Positions 21,829-33,279 of a DNA stretch of 64,000 nt are shown here, one piece after another. The notes below the pieces were generated by a model. It saw only the letters and a list, made by a program, of their open reading frames with translations. It ran no database searches and was not told where the DNA came from. The translations under genes and the position numbers were made by a program. Within the stretch, counting starts at the first letter, position 1. Each line of letters opens with the position of its first letter. The stretch is from Rhodosporidiobolus odoratus (lineage: Eukaryota; Basidiomycota; Microbotryomycetes; Sporidiobolales; Sporidiobolaceae): positions 1,054,001 to 1,118,000 of the forward strand of contig JAOANU010000001.1 in the NCBI GenBank assembly GCA_034387635.1, given 5' to 3'.

Positions 21829-24214
21829 ATGATCTACACGTCGCCTTTCCCATCTGTCACACCTGAAGAGCAGCACAAGGGTGGAGTGTTCGACTTTCTC
21901 TATTCCCCGCAGCGGCTCGAGACAAAGAAGGATAAGACGGCCCTCGTGGATGGTTTGACGGGTAGACAGGTAGGCTCCTAATCTCACACTATACTGTAGG
22001 TGATGCTCACACCCTTCTCCACCTGGCGCGCAGGTCACACACGGCGAACTCGCTTCGGCTGCTCTCCGTCTCGCGGATGGCCTAACTCGCATCGCCGGTC
22101 TCAAACGCGGTCAAACCTTCCTCATATTCAGTCCAAACAGTCTTCTCTACCCCGTCCTCATCATGGGGGGTCAAGCCGCCGGTCTCTGCGTTTCTACCGC
22201 CAACGCAGGGTACACTTCCTCGGAACTCGCTCATCAACTTGAGCTCAGTGACTCGGTTCTTATCTTCGCTGCGACGGAGCTGTTGAGTACGACGGAGAAG
22301 GCGGCCGAGGAGGCGGGATTGCCACTAGACAAGGTGTACGTTTTGCCGGATGCCAAGGGAGATCTGCCTGAAAAGTTGCCGGCGGGAATGAAGAGCTGGA
22401 AGACGCTGGATGGTAAGGATGGCTTTAAGGCTGTCGTACCGACACCGGAAAAGGCCAAGACTAAGCCGGCATGTACGTATCCCTTTCGAGGGGGTTATAC
22501 TATACAACCTTCTTTGCTGAATTTTCCCTCTTAAACAGATCTCCCTTTCTCGTCCGGCACTACTGGCAAGGCCAAAGGTGTCGCCCTATCTGCTCACAAC
22601 ATTACCACCTGCATCCTCCAGCTCGCCGTCACCCCTGGTCTCTTCGACCGACCGGACGTGCTTCTTGCCGCTCTTCCGATGAGCCACATCTTCGGCATTG
22701 TCCCCATGCTGCATACCACTCTACACAACAACGGCACTCTCGTCATCCTTCCCAAGTTTGAGCTGCAGCCGGCGCTTGAGGCTATTCAGAAATATAAGTG
22801 CACAGTAAGGCTGGTCTTTTGCTCTTTTCTGCGGACAAGTAGGCTGACATTGATGTATGCCTGCAGACGGCCCTTATCGTTCCTCCGATCGCTCTTGGCC
22901 TCTCCAAGCACCCAATGGTAGAACAGTACGACCTGTCCTCTCTCCGTAAGATCTTTAGCCGCTAACCGACCCGACTGAAGATGCTGACCTTCCACCCGTG
23001 CAGGCTACATTCTCTCCGGCGCCGCCCCTCTCTCCGCCGACCTCGAACGTTCCCTCGCCTCTCGCGTCCCGAGCGCCCAAATCATTCAAGGTCTCGGCAT
23101 GACCGAAGTCTCCAGCGTGGCGACCATCCCTAACCTAGACAGTCGAAAGTCTGGTTCGACCGGTAGAGTCATTTCGAGCATGGAGGCTAGGTTGGTTGAT
23201 CCGGAGGGGAGGGATGTCAACGAGGGAGAAGCGGGCGAGTTGTGGGTTAGGGGTCCGAATGTTATGCTGGGGTATTATAAGAATGAGAAGGCGACGAGGG
23301 AGACTGTGACTGAAGATGGGTGGATGAAGACTGGTATGTTCCTTTCTCCTAGAAAGCGTAAGGATGGGCTGCGTGCCATGGTCTGTCCCGGCAGTGTCTG
23401 CAGGACTGCGAGGCCGAACCTTCTCGCTCTCATTTGCGAAACGTCGACTAACTTGACTTTTTATCGTCTCTCAGGGGATATTTGCCAGCGCGACCGAGAC
23501 GGCTACTTCTACGTCGTCGACCGCTCAAAGGACCTCATCAAATACAAGGGTATGTGCTTCCCCATGTCCTGGTCCTCGCCTGCTCACTCCTGACTTTCAT
23601 ACCTTCCTCCTCTCTCTCTTGCAGGCTTCCAGGTTGCGCCCGCTGAGTGAGCTCATATTCTCCCGTCCCGCTCACTATAAGAGCTTTGCTGACGCAACGA
23701 ACCTGCACAGGCTTGAAGGCGTTCTCATCTCTGCACCTTTCGTCGCCGACGCCGCTGTGATCGGGGTTTACAGCGAGGAGAACGCCACGGAACTGCCACG
23801 AGCTTACGGTGAGCCGACTCCTTCCTCTTATGGCATGCCGATGGGTCGAGCTGACTCTTCCCCGACCTTTCCGGTTTCCTCTCCCTCTGTTCCTCTTGTC
23901 GAACACTTTGCGACCCAATTCAGTCGTGCCCGACGCTAAGCACCTCAACTCGAAGACCCTCGTCGCCGATGTCAAGAAATGGGTAGAGGACAAACTGGCC
24001 CCTCACAAGCGTCTGAGGGGAGGGGTTATCATCGTCGACTCAATTCCGAAGAGGTGCGATTGTGCTGCTTCCCATTCCCTTTTCCGCTGCAGGCTATACT
24101 CACTTGCGCCCTGCTTTCTCTGTTTTGTCCCGGATTAGCCCCTCTGGCAAGATCCTCAGGAAGGATCTCAGGGTGCTCGCGGCGAAGGAAACGAAGACCA
24201 AGGCCAGGTTGTGA
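21829..24214 (+). CDS. 4-coumarate-CoA-ligase-like acyl-CoA synthetase with peroxisomal signal
   Basis: ATP-dependent adenylation of a carboxylic acid followed by thioester formation with CoA. ATG at 21829 (MIYTSPFPSVTPEEQHKGGV). About eight or nine exons. ANL-superfamily motifs in order: LPFSSGTTGKAKGVALS (P-loop), LLAALPMSHIFGIVPMLHTT, ILSGAAPLSADLERSLA, QIIQGLGMTEVSSVATI, GELWVRGPNVMLGYYKNEKA, RDGYFYVVDRSKDLIKYKG followed by FQVAPAE (hinge), and SGKILRKDL with the catalytic lysine. The last three residues are Ala-Arg-Leu, a PTS1-type peroxisomal signal. A 4CL-like fold with PTS1 in fungi suggests activation of an aromatic, medium-chain or other acid inside peroxisomes; the true substrate cannot be read from sequence. 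AATAAA occurs at 24222, right after the stop. Confidence 0.85.
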
Positions 24215-24397
24215 ACAAATCAATAAAAAGCGGATTTACGTTGTCGGGTCGTTCTTCTTTGGGCTTTCCTGAGGGTTTGCAGCAGCATGGGAGCTTTGTA
24301 TCTGTATTTCTTTCGCTGCCTATTGGCAAACATGGTTCAAGGCATTAAATACGGAAAGCAGAGAAAAGTGCAACAATGCTAAGTCAAGAGTGGTGGA
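24215..24397. terminator. Likely polyadenylation region
   Basis: CAATAAAAAG starts 7 bases after the acyl-CoA ligase stop, a plausible poly(A) signal for that gene. The gap is shared by two converging genes. Confidence 0.4.
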
Positions 24398-25285
24398 TCA
24401 GGTGGATGCTGTGGGGGATGGTGACGCTGTCGTAGAGGGCGTGGATTGCTCGGTCGGAGCATCAGGAGCAGGAACAGGCGTTTCGGCGGGTTTTTGGCTG
24501 GGAGATCTGTGATCAAGACGATAAGTTGACGGAAGAGGGCAGGACTACGAAGAATAGGACGTACCTCGGTTTCTCAGCTTGTGGGTTTCCATCTGCCTCT
24601 GGTGCGGCTTGCGATGGTGTTTCCCCAGGCCCTCCATCGGTTACCAACTTGGGGCCCGCTCCCTCTGTCTTCTTCACGTCCACCAGTCCCTCCCTTCTTT
24701 GCGGCTCCGTCGTCATAGTAGGCTTACGCACGACCGGACGCCTCATATCCAGATTCCGCCATCTCGGCACAAAGGGTGCATCTTCCTCATTGTCGCCCGG
24801 ACCTGCGATACTCGACGCCGACAAGACGCTCGCAATGTCCCAGTCGTTGTCGTCGTTTTCCTTGCCTATCTCTCCGAAAGGCCGTGGTGCTGGACCGGCT
24901 GGTGCTCGCCTAACGATTGGTCGGCGAGACGAGGCGGAGGGGAGGACGACTTGGAACGGAGAGAGCGTTGAGGGGGAAGTGACGCGGGAGGGTTGGAAAG
25001 GTGAGGTCGGTGGGTCCGCTAGTGAGGGTGTAGGTGACCGGCCTCTGTCCGACATGACTGAGTGTGCAGGAGAGCGACGAACGGGAGAAACTTCATCACT
25101 TGTTCGGAGGAAATGTGGAGAGGACGCCAAGTTGCGTCTTGTCCACGGACCTCGTGAGAGAGCTTCAGCAGATGCGTGTGCGTCTGTCGGTGCTTCACAT
25201 AGCGTTGATAGCTGTCATCGAGGTGTTCGAGCTGCGCAAGAACCGCTTGAAGGTCGACCAAGTTGAGCGATTTCAGGTTTGCCAT
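24398..25285 (-). CDS. Small helical protein with KEN box, unrecognised
   Basis: Three inferred exons. ATG at 25285 gives MANLKSLNLVDLQAVLAQLE, then HLDDSYQRYVKHRQTHTHLL and KLSHE. An 87-base intron leads to MSDRGRSPTPSLADPP and a long disordered Ser/Pro-rich part containing PRPFGEIGKENDDNDWDIAS and VPRWRNLDMRRPVVRKP. A short last exon ends TPSTTASPSPTAST at 24398. The N-terminal 45 residues look like one helix or helical hairpin, as in small kinetochore or coiled-coil adaptor subunits. The KEN triplet followed by acidic residues fits an APC/C degron. I cannot name the family; a cell-cycle role is only suggested. Confidence 0.55.
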
Positions 25286-25609
25286 CCTACAGTCCCCGAC
25301 GGCTGTTAGATACGCACGAAGTCACCAAGCACACACTCAAATAAGCTCCAGTGACGCCCCCGTACCGCTCAGAACGCTCTCCATTCTGCCTCGACAGTCT
25401 CTCCTTGCTTGACTTCTCGTTCATTTCCACCCTTCACGCCGCATTTGCTCGACCATCCGAGTGTACGGCGAATGGAACAACAGCTCCTAGTACATACTCG
25501 CACTCGCCACGTATCTATACGCCGCCTTAGCCCGCTTTTCCTGCCACTCACTTCGGTTCGACTTCGTTCGTCCTTTTTCTTCTCGTCCTGTTTTGACTCG
25601 CCTTCCGCT
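25286..25609. other. Divergent intergenic region
   Basis: Lies between the KEN-box gene and the first SET-domain relic. No gene is supported; presumed promoters. Confidence 0.4.
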
Positions 25610-27234
25610 ATGACTAAGCCATCCGTCATTGAAGACCACCGCTCTCGCGCAGTATAACGACCCAAGAAGATCTGCTCTGGATGCAGGCCGAGCGCTTTGG
25701 GATTCCTCCGGCAATGATTGCGGAAATGAAGCGCAACCCGCCATGCTCGCCATGCTGCAGCAACAGCTAGCTGGCATGTCTCTCCAAGATCTCAAGTTCG
25801 ACAACGCAGTTCTCGATCTTGAGCGGCAACTGACTGCGGTCAAGGCGGCGCACGAGCGCGACCGCAATGCGCTGCAGCGTCGAGCTCCTCGCGCCAATCG
25901 AGGCGAATGCATCGTAGGCTGCCAGGCCCATCGCACCCAGCCCCTCGAAGCTTTACGCAGCGGCCAGGCCGGACAAGTGATCACAAGCTTCATGGGCTTG
26001 CCGAAAGCTTTTTCCTACAAGCCGCTTGCCGCCGTAGCTCGCATCGTGGACGACCCTTCGACCCTCCCGCTCATTCTCAGCCTGCACGGCGGCTCGAAGT
26101 ACCCTCCCACACACACCGCTACCTTTGGCTCTCTCGCATGCCGCGACATGAAGGACGAGCTTGACGCTGCCAACATCGACATCGCCAGTCTGGAGGAAAT
26201 CGCTATCACGAACCGGTAAGCTCGCATTCCATCATTACAGCTGAATCATGGGAGTAATTATCTCTTCTTTACAGTTTTGGACTTCGCATGAAAACCAAAG
26301 ACTCGCATGCCTTCGATTCTCCCTCCGGCCTATTCCTCAGCGCCACTCTCTTCAATCACGCCTGCGACTCGAACGCCTTCTGGCTGACCTACCAAGATCT
26401 CATCGTCGTTCGCTCGAGGACGTCCATCACCGCCGGCAGGGGATCTTCATTCCCTATGTTTCCGTTGAGACGCCCGCCGAGAACCGCGAGCGTTTGATCA
26501 AGATGCACTTCGACGGAAGATGCGATTGCACCCTCTATGTACTCGACCGTCGTGACGGAGCTACCAACCTTGCTCGTCGCCAGGATCTACTTCAGAAGCG
26601 GTTTAAGCCCATCAAGGCTGACTTCGACCGTATTCCGAATGAAGGGCAAGCTACGCCGTCGAGGCTTGCGCCACGCAAGTCTAAGCTGCTTCTCCTTATC
26701 TCCGACCTCGAGAAGACTTACGCCCTGTCCCGCGGCAAGATTCGTCCCGACATGGCACAACCACACCACGTCCTCCCGGAGCTTCATCACCCGAGTCATT
26801 CGAGCTTCGCCAAAGACGCTCACAAATACACTCGCAAGGCCCTCGAATCAGTCGGCGCAGTGTTCGAGGTCACGTCAGAAAGCGTCAAGGTAGTCGCCGC
26901 GCCCTTCGCTCTGCATGACAGCGCGGTCCCGACGCTGCTCAACAGCGCTTGGCGTCTCTCTCGTACCGGTACCGACAGTCTCGTTGATGAAGCGGAACGC
27001 TGGGTGGGCGCAGCTATCGAGACGGGACGCATTTGCAAGGGCGACTCACCTCGACAGTTTGCCGACCGGTACAAAGCGGACATCGAAAGCTCCGACCTGG
27101 AATGGATGGTGGGCATGGCGAGTGCGTTGTTGTCTTCCTTCCTTCTAGCCCCCGAGAAGCTGACCCCTCGCGACGTTACAGTGCTCGATGCGTTGCGGAA
27201 GAAACTTGTTGGGGTTTGGCGGACCGAGGTTTGA
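25610..27234 (+). pseudogene. SET-domain methyltransferase-like gene, copy 1, frame broken
   Basis: Starts MTKPSVIEDHRSRAV and then stops. Protein-like text resumes as TTQEDLLWMQAERFGIPPAM, shifts frame at AEMKRNPP to MLAMLQQQLAGMSLQDLKFD, and after an intron (about 26217-26276) reads FGLRMKTKDSHAFDSPSGLF, then LSATLFNHACDSNAFWLTYQ, the SET NH-x-C core. At ITAG (about 26437) the frame shifts again by a two-base excess or one-base loss into GIFIPYVSVETPAENRERL and then CDCTLYVLDRRDGATNLARR. It is open from there to the stop at 27234. The family resembles SMYD-type SET proteins, which methylate lysines. At least three lesions make a full-length product unlikely. Sequence error is the alternative. 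Confidence 0.6.
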
Positions 27235-27893
27235 AATCGGGCAGTGCTTGAAGTGGGTCGTTTCCTATTGACATACTACTCTCCATATCCTTGTGCACTT
27301 AAACTTGCTCGCTGAGTATTTAGAAAGGTGCAGGAGAGCGCGAGGCCAACATGCTGAGAAGGCCAAATTGCGAATGAGGAACCGCATTACTGATTCGCCG
27401 CACCGTCTCGCTCGATGGCTCATCGCCCCCGCTGACAAGCGGTGTGGCATTGAGGTGAGAGCCGCGCCTCTGCCATTCTGGCAGCGCCATCGGAGAGCAT
27501 CGTCTCGCCTTTTTCTGTCGGTTGGCACGCAGCGTTGTCCCCGTTCGGACGGTACTGCCAAGCATCCTGAGCCTCAGCGCGTCGTCTTCAAGCAGTCTTG
27601 GGCTGCTCCTCTCGCAGCTAGCTCCATCTGCCGAGCCTGAGGATTTGGAACCCTCGGCCGCTGGGGTCGCTTGAGGTCAAACCGTTCACCGCTCTTTCTC
27701 TGCTTCTTCTTCTCCACTCGTCTCCCTTTCTTGTCTAGTTCCCTTCCTATCTAGTCTATTTACATCTACCCTCGAGGCTGCACATTCTCGGCAAGAACAG
27801 GTGCGTTCCTTCTTTCTCCTTTCCTTGCCAAACCAAGTCCTGCTCATCGGGTCAACGCACTGACTCGGGATCTTTCCCATAATTTCACACAGC
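27235..27893. other. Intergenic region upstream of the GH26-like gene
   Basis: About 660 bases with no supported gene. A C/T-rich tract around 27690-27770 lies close to the start of the secreted hydrolase and may be part of its promoter or leader. Confidence 0.45.
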
Positions 27894-30322
27894 ATGAACC
27901 TCACGAATCTACTCGCCTGCCTCTCGGCACTTGCTCTCTCCCTCCCCGACCCCGTCCAAAGCCATGTCACCTACGGCGGCGGACACCATGCCCATCCCGC
28001 CAACCTCCATGCTCAAGCAGACCCCACGCACAGGAGGCATCACTCGAAACTCGCCACTCAAGTCGTGGCTAGCGTCTCGAACCAGGCGAGTAAGGCGAGC
28101 GAGGCCTTCAGTCGCGGCGGAAGGAGGAGGGCGACCGATGAGGAGGAGCCGGTACGTGCCGCTGAACCTCTCCATTCCGTCGGTAGCTTAGCCTCATCGT
28201 TCTATACTTGTGCGCAGTACGGAGGCGAGGATGTCGAGCAGTCGCAAGCCTCCATCTTCGGCAACGCTACCTCCAGCGGTTTCGCGACCACCCCCACCTC
28301 ACGCCGCTTCCCTTCCGACCCAAGCTACCACGGTCCCGTTACGTGTGGGAACGCTACCATCGAGAAGCGTGGGTCGAAGAAGATCGGTTGGAGCTTGAAA
28401 GGTTTGACCAAGAATGGCGTAGCCATTGGGTTTCTTCCGGACGATGGTGCGTTCCCTCCACCATCTTCATCGCTTCAGCCCTTGCGCGCGTAGACTCCGT
28501 ACTTGTCCTACTTCCCTGGCCATATGCTGATGATCTGTCCAACCCCGTGGTCCCTCGTCGCTTCTTCTGTTTCTTTTTTTCCTTCCTCGCGACTGACGGC
28601 TCTCTCTCGCTGCAGGTTCCGGCGGCGGTAAAGCCGAAACTATCGAAATGATCGAAGCCAAGCTTGGCATGAAAGCTGCCGCTCAAGGGTGGTACGCCCA
28701 AGCCGTTGCGGACCACCCCTTCGACGGTTCGCAGTTCGAGGCGAGGAAGGATCAGATCCGTAACTCGGATGGCGTCTTCCAGGCAACGGTTATGCCCGTC
28801 TCCTGGAAAGGCTTCACCTGGGAGGATAACAGTCAGGTGCGTTGTTCTGACCTTGGCCCAGTTGATTCCAGCCATTCACTGACTGCGACAAATCCGCCTC
28901 TTCTAGGCCATTCGCGTCGCGAAGTACCTTCAGAGGTGGGTCGACCTCGGCAAGGAAGTGTGGCTCCGTTTCGGTCACGGTACGCTGCTTCAATCGGGGC
29001 TTGTTGTATCGTCCCCCTTGCTGAACGCTGTTTTGCGTGCGCAGAGGTCAACTACTATCAGACGGACGGTGAGTCCTTGCCTCTTCCGCTGTAACAACCT
29101 CAAGCTTACCAGCTACCGCTCGCAGGAACGTACCAAGGTGCGTTGACCATAGCTTCTCCGCCGGTCATGCCCGCTGTGTTGACCTTCTCAACTCACTTCG
29201 ATCTCACGCTTTTCTCCTCGTACTGACCGCAGGCACCGTCGATGACTTCAAGCTTGGCTGGGCAGTCATGGCCAAAGCTAGGAACGACCTGGCGCCCGAC
29301 GTCAAGATGTGGTACACCCCAAACTGTGCGTCTTTCCATCTTGCTCGTGCTGTGGCGAGGTGATGTGCTGAAGCCGCGTCCTTGTACAGTCGCCACCCTA
29401 AACGTCTACGATAAGTTCTACCCCGACGACCCAAAGACAGTTGATCTCATCGGCGTTGACTGGTACCCTCGCCAAACCGAAAAATTCGGTGCGGCTTTTC
29501 CTCTTCTTACTTCATCTCTTGTCCGCGTTTGCCTGAATGGTGCGCGCTCGAGCGCCATACTTTGCGGCTGAGGCGTCCGATGGCAGTCGCGAAGACATGA
29601 CTTCGCTCGAAACTTTCGCTAACTCTCCTATGTCCGCCGCGTTTCACCGCTTCTTCTGCTTCCCCTTTACCTTGTCACCCCGTTCTGTACCTCAGACTTT
29701 GCCCACGGTCCCGCCGACATGAAGAAGTTCCATGACAAGTATTGTAAGGCCGTTTCTAGCTATGCTTTCTCGCCAGCGCGACTTTGACAAGCGTCATCTC
29801 AACTGACTGCTTCCTGCACACACCGAAATAGGCAACGAACGCGTCAAGTTTGCCATCGGTGAGACTGGGTTGGGCATCAAGGCCCCACTCGAAGCCAGAC
29901 TTGCCTGGTTCCAGAACATCCTTGACGCGAAGAAAGTGTGCGTCGTCTCTACTTTCTTCCTGCCCGAGTTGAGACGTCCCTGACCTAACTCTCCTCGGCG
30001 TTCAGTATGCCCAACATGATCGCCGTATCTTGGTGAGTCCACTTACATCGGCTCGCGCTCTCGCTCACCGCTCACCCGCTGTGATGTATTCTCGCAGGTT
30101 CAACGTGCTGTACTTTCTTCCAGCTGACGAGGTCCCGTCGAGAACTGACCTCTGGCCGATACTGTCCCTTCCAGTACTACAAGGATCAGTACTCTTACAA
30201 GATTGTCGACGGTGCGCAGACCTCCTTCGCTGACCACTGCGGCGAGAGCTCGCCACTCACACTTCTATCGCCGCGCAGACTACGGAGACAACATTGTCGT
30301 CAAGTACCTCAAGGCGAAATGA
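27894..30322 (+). CDS. Secreted GH26-like glycoside hydrolase
   Basis: ATG at 27894 gives MNLTNLLACLSALALSLPDP, a signal peptide likely cleaved near VQS/HVTYGG. A disordered, Arg-rich linker follows (ADPTHRRHHSKLATQ, then FSRGGRRRATDEEEP). The catalytic domain is spread over about eleven small exons: KKIGWSLKGLTKNGVAIGFL, IEAKLGMKAAAQGWYAQAVA, VMPVSWKGFTWEDNSQ, WVDLGKEVWLRFGH joined to EVNYYQTDGTYQG, DDFKLGWAVMAKARNDLAPD, VDLIGVDWYPRQTEKF, VKFAIGETGLGIKAPLEARL and MIAVSWFN. The His-Glu pair in LRFGHE and the Glu in IGETG sit where GH26 acid/base and nucleophile residues are expected; GH26 enzymes mostly cut beta-mannans. The family call is from motif spacing; GH53 or another clan-A family remains possible. 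Confidence 0.68.
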
Positions 30323-30889
30323 GCTCAGCACGACGAGCACGACGCCAGACTGGACCGCACCATCCGCAAATCTCGCAACCCTCGCATATTCTCGTCGTTC
30401 TTCTGTTCCTTCCTTTCCTTTTCCTTTCCTTTTCCTTTCCCTTTCCTTTCCTTTCCTTTTCCTTTTCCTTTTCCTTTTCCTTTTCCTTTTCCTTTTCCTT
30501 TTCCTTTTCCTTTTCCTTTTCCTTTTCCTTTTCCTTTTCCTTTTCCTTTCCTGTCCTATATTCTCTTGCTTGCTTGTCTTCCTCCTGCAGTCTTCGTTTC
30601 CTTTTCCCCTCGTACATGTCCTTCTCACTTCTCGCATGCTTCCCTGGCAGACTGAGCAGCATGTTCGTCCCACACTCCCTCTTGTAGAATTCGTCGGTAT
30701 CCGCTTGCAAAGGCGTCGCGTATGTATCCCGCACACTGAGTCACTGAGCATATAGAGGAGAAGGCGAGCTACACGTTGCAGAGGAAGCCGTCGGAAGAAC
30801 GAGAGTGGCAAGTCTGACAGAAGGAACAGTACTGTAAGCGTGACAAATCAGTCATTGAACGAGACGGGAACCTGGAGCGCACCCACACT
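30323..30889. other. Convergent intergenic region holding a microsatellite
   Basis: Separates the GH26-like gene from SET copy 2 (opposite strand). Apart from the CCTTTT array it holds nothing I can support. Confidence 0.55.
30402..30552. repeat. CCTTTT hexanucleotide microsatellite
   Basis: About 150 bases made almost only of CCTTT and CCTTTT units. The stretch from about 30456 to 30548 is a nearly perfect CCTTTT array of some 15 units, and the first part is more irregular. It begins about 80 bases after the stop codon of the GH26-like gene, so it probably lies in its 3' untranslated region. Long charged open frames read through it on the minus strand are artefacts of the repeat. Confidence 0.9.
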
Positions 30890-32127
30890 TCAGACATGCT
30901 TGGCAAGGTTCCGTCTTCCCAACTCCTCCGCGAACCGCGCCTTGAAGCGCTTCGGGTTGTCGCCCTCGAAAATGCGACTCATCTGAAACGCAGCCTGAAC
31001 CCCCCAAATTCTCGTCTCCTTCTTCTCCTTGGCAGTCTTGACGAGGCTCCGACGAAAGGCAATGAGTAAGAGGTATTCCACAGCTAGTCCTTGGGCGCAG
31101 ACGGGCGCGCTAACAATGTTGACGCCATCCTTGCTAGTCTCGAGAACGGTGCCGGCGGCTTCGAGAGCCTTGAGGTCGTATCGAGCGCCCTCGCTAACGG
31201 TCCGGGGGTCGAACGGGTGCATCTCGGCGAAGAGATGGTAAGGGAGGACGAGATCGGGACGGGGAGCAGCCGGACGAGAAGTGCTGTAAGTCTCGTTCAG
31301 TTCGGCAAGGAGAAGCTCGATTTTGCGTTTGGTGCTCGGGAGGGCGGTTTCGTAGGCAGCGGGGGAGAGCGAGATGAGCGTTTTGTTGGGATTGCGAACT
31401 TGTTCGAGTGCCTTGCGACGAGAGAGATTGACCGCCCCGTCTTGGCGGTCAAGTTCGCACAGGGAATAGGGGCAGGCTGTTTTTCTGAAATGACTGTCGA
31501 GAACGGCTGAGCGGTTATTGCTGTCGGGGTCGTCGACTGAAACGTAGGGGATGCATATGTAGATTTCGGTTCCGGCGGGTATCGAGGAGCGCGCTCGGAC
31601 GACCATTGAGTCGCCGTAGATGGTTCGGACTGCGTTTGGCAACAAGAATGGTTGAAATACGAGACGCTGAGGAAGAGGCTGACCGGCGCGCTCTCGCGGG
31701 CTTGGGTGGAAGCGGGAAAGGTGAACCTGCGCAGGAGACTTTAGCAAAGTCACAAGAAGCAGGGACAAGTACACCAGAGTCAGCCTTACGCATTGTGAGC
31801 TATAATCTCCACGAGTCTGGCGACGTCGACCCCGCCATGCGAAGAAGTGACCGGCGAGCGCCTCTCGAGCGAGTCAAGCGCGGCGTGACTAGTCGCCGGT
31901 TGTTCTTCGCCGCCAAACAGAGTGTTGACAACGGGAATGAAAGAACGACCACCCGCCAGTTTGACAGCAAGCGCTTCGAGCAATTTGAGCTGACTGGCTG
32001 CGACGGTGACATGCTTCCGAAGGTCGGAGAGGGCGACACGCCGAAGGTGATGCCGCAGAATGCGAAACAGGCATACCGGGAAGCAGCTCTCGAGGAAGAA
32101 TGTCCCTCGATTGGCGTCCATCCTCAT
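30890..32127 (-). pseudogene. SET-domain methyltransferase-like gene, copy 2, frame broken
   Basis: Reads from about 32127 down. LRRVALSDLRKHVTVAASQL, KLLEALAVKLAGGRSFIPVV and VDVARLVEIIAHNA come first. A GTAAGG...GCGCAG intron joins FTFPASTQARESAPVSLFLS and VSYFNHSC. There the frame breaks: TCTTGTTGCCA lacks one base relative to the FNHSC-LPNAV expected for a SET core. The following frame (PNAVRTIYGDSMVVRARSSI, PAGTEIYICIPYVSVDD, CPYSLCELDRQDGAVNLSRR) is open to the stop at 30890. An extra Ile-Cys pair interrupts the IYI-PYVSV strand. Upstream minus-strand text to about 32310 (LKKCVGCQRRFW) may be a remnant of a MYND-like finger. Lesion, recent pseudogene or sequencing indel are all possible. 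Confidence 0.6.
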
Positions 32128-32310
32128 TAGCTAATGGTCGAAGAGTGAGGTGAAGGAGGAAGGGACGAAAGAGAGGAGCAAATTGAGGGCGAGCTAAACT
32201 CTTCCTCCGAGGTTAACTCGGGACCAAAAGCGACGCTGGCAGCCGACACACTTCTTGAGATCATGAGCCTGCGAGGCCAACATGAATCAGGTGGCCGAGT
32301 CAGTAAAAGC

Positions 32311-33279
32311 GATCTGACAGCCAAAAGAGAAGAAAAAGTACGCTGCTAAACTGCCAGATGCCTGCCGAGATCCAAAGAGCTTCCTGCATCTCACACACGG
32401 CCGTACAGAAAGACACTAAGTGGTAAGCCGACGATGGCGATAGGGAAGTCAAAGAGGGGCAGGGGAGTTCGTAGATCAATCGATCAGTCCAAGCAGACCA
32501 CACTCCTTACAGAAATACACCTCTGCACGAGCAGCGATGTTCATTGTGCCACAGGTCTGTTGGGAGTGAACAGAGAGGAACAAGAGTGCAAATCGTTAAC
32601 TCGGAGGAAAGAGAATGGAAGAGCAAGACGCACTCCTCGATGTTAAGGCTTCACGGTTGATACCATCTCTGTAGGTCTTTGCAAGCCCGAAGCTATGCGA
32701 GGCTTGAAAGAACGGGTACATAGAGGAAGCGCTGGCGCTGCAACGGTCTTCGGACCAGCCGGCAGCAGCGAGCAGGCGGAGAAGAAAACTGACCGATATC
32801 GCGAAGCGCATAATCTCGTTTAAGGTGACCGAGCGCGTCGGGCAGTAAGGGGCGCCGTACTCGGTAGCTTGCACGAAGAGCATCCGGTATAGGGCGGCGG
32901 CGCAATGGCGAGAGTGGACGCGAGGATGAGGAAGGGAAGGCGGGAAAAGGTGGGCGGCTCGTCTAGGTTTCACCCCGAGGCCGACTGCCCTTCGTGTGAG
33001 CGGGTGTGTACGCAGCGTCTCTCACTGTGCCGTGCTCCGCCTTGCTCAGCGTAGCCACGAGGCGACGTGCGACTCTTGCCGACGGTGGGCGAGGGGCGTT
33101 TGAATGGCGACGACAGCGCGAGATGACTTTGCGTTGTGCCTGAGAGACATGCGGTGTACGTGGAGCATGATCAGCAGCAATCCAGTCTCACACTAGTAGC
33201 AACCTGTGTCAGAGAGGAGAATTGACCTGCTCGAGCGTCTCCCCCTTCCTCCCGCTCCTCCCGTTGCTACACAGTCGCT
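32311..33279. other. Long intergenic region with weak coding-like text
   Basis: Upstream of ATP synthase subunit b. On the minus strand, 32690-32905 reads HLKRDYALRDIGQFSS and RLVRRPLQRQRFLYVPVLSS, and 32500-32560 reads AARAEVYFCKECGLLG. These could be remnants of an F-box or zinc-finger gene, but no intact frame exists. Confidence 0.3.

Noticed and set aside
30257..30811. Lys/Arg- and Lys/Glu-repeat open frames
   Set aside because: Produced by the CCTTTT microsatellite read in different frames.
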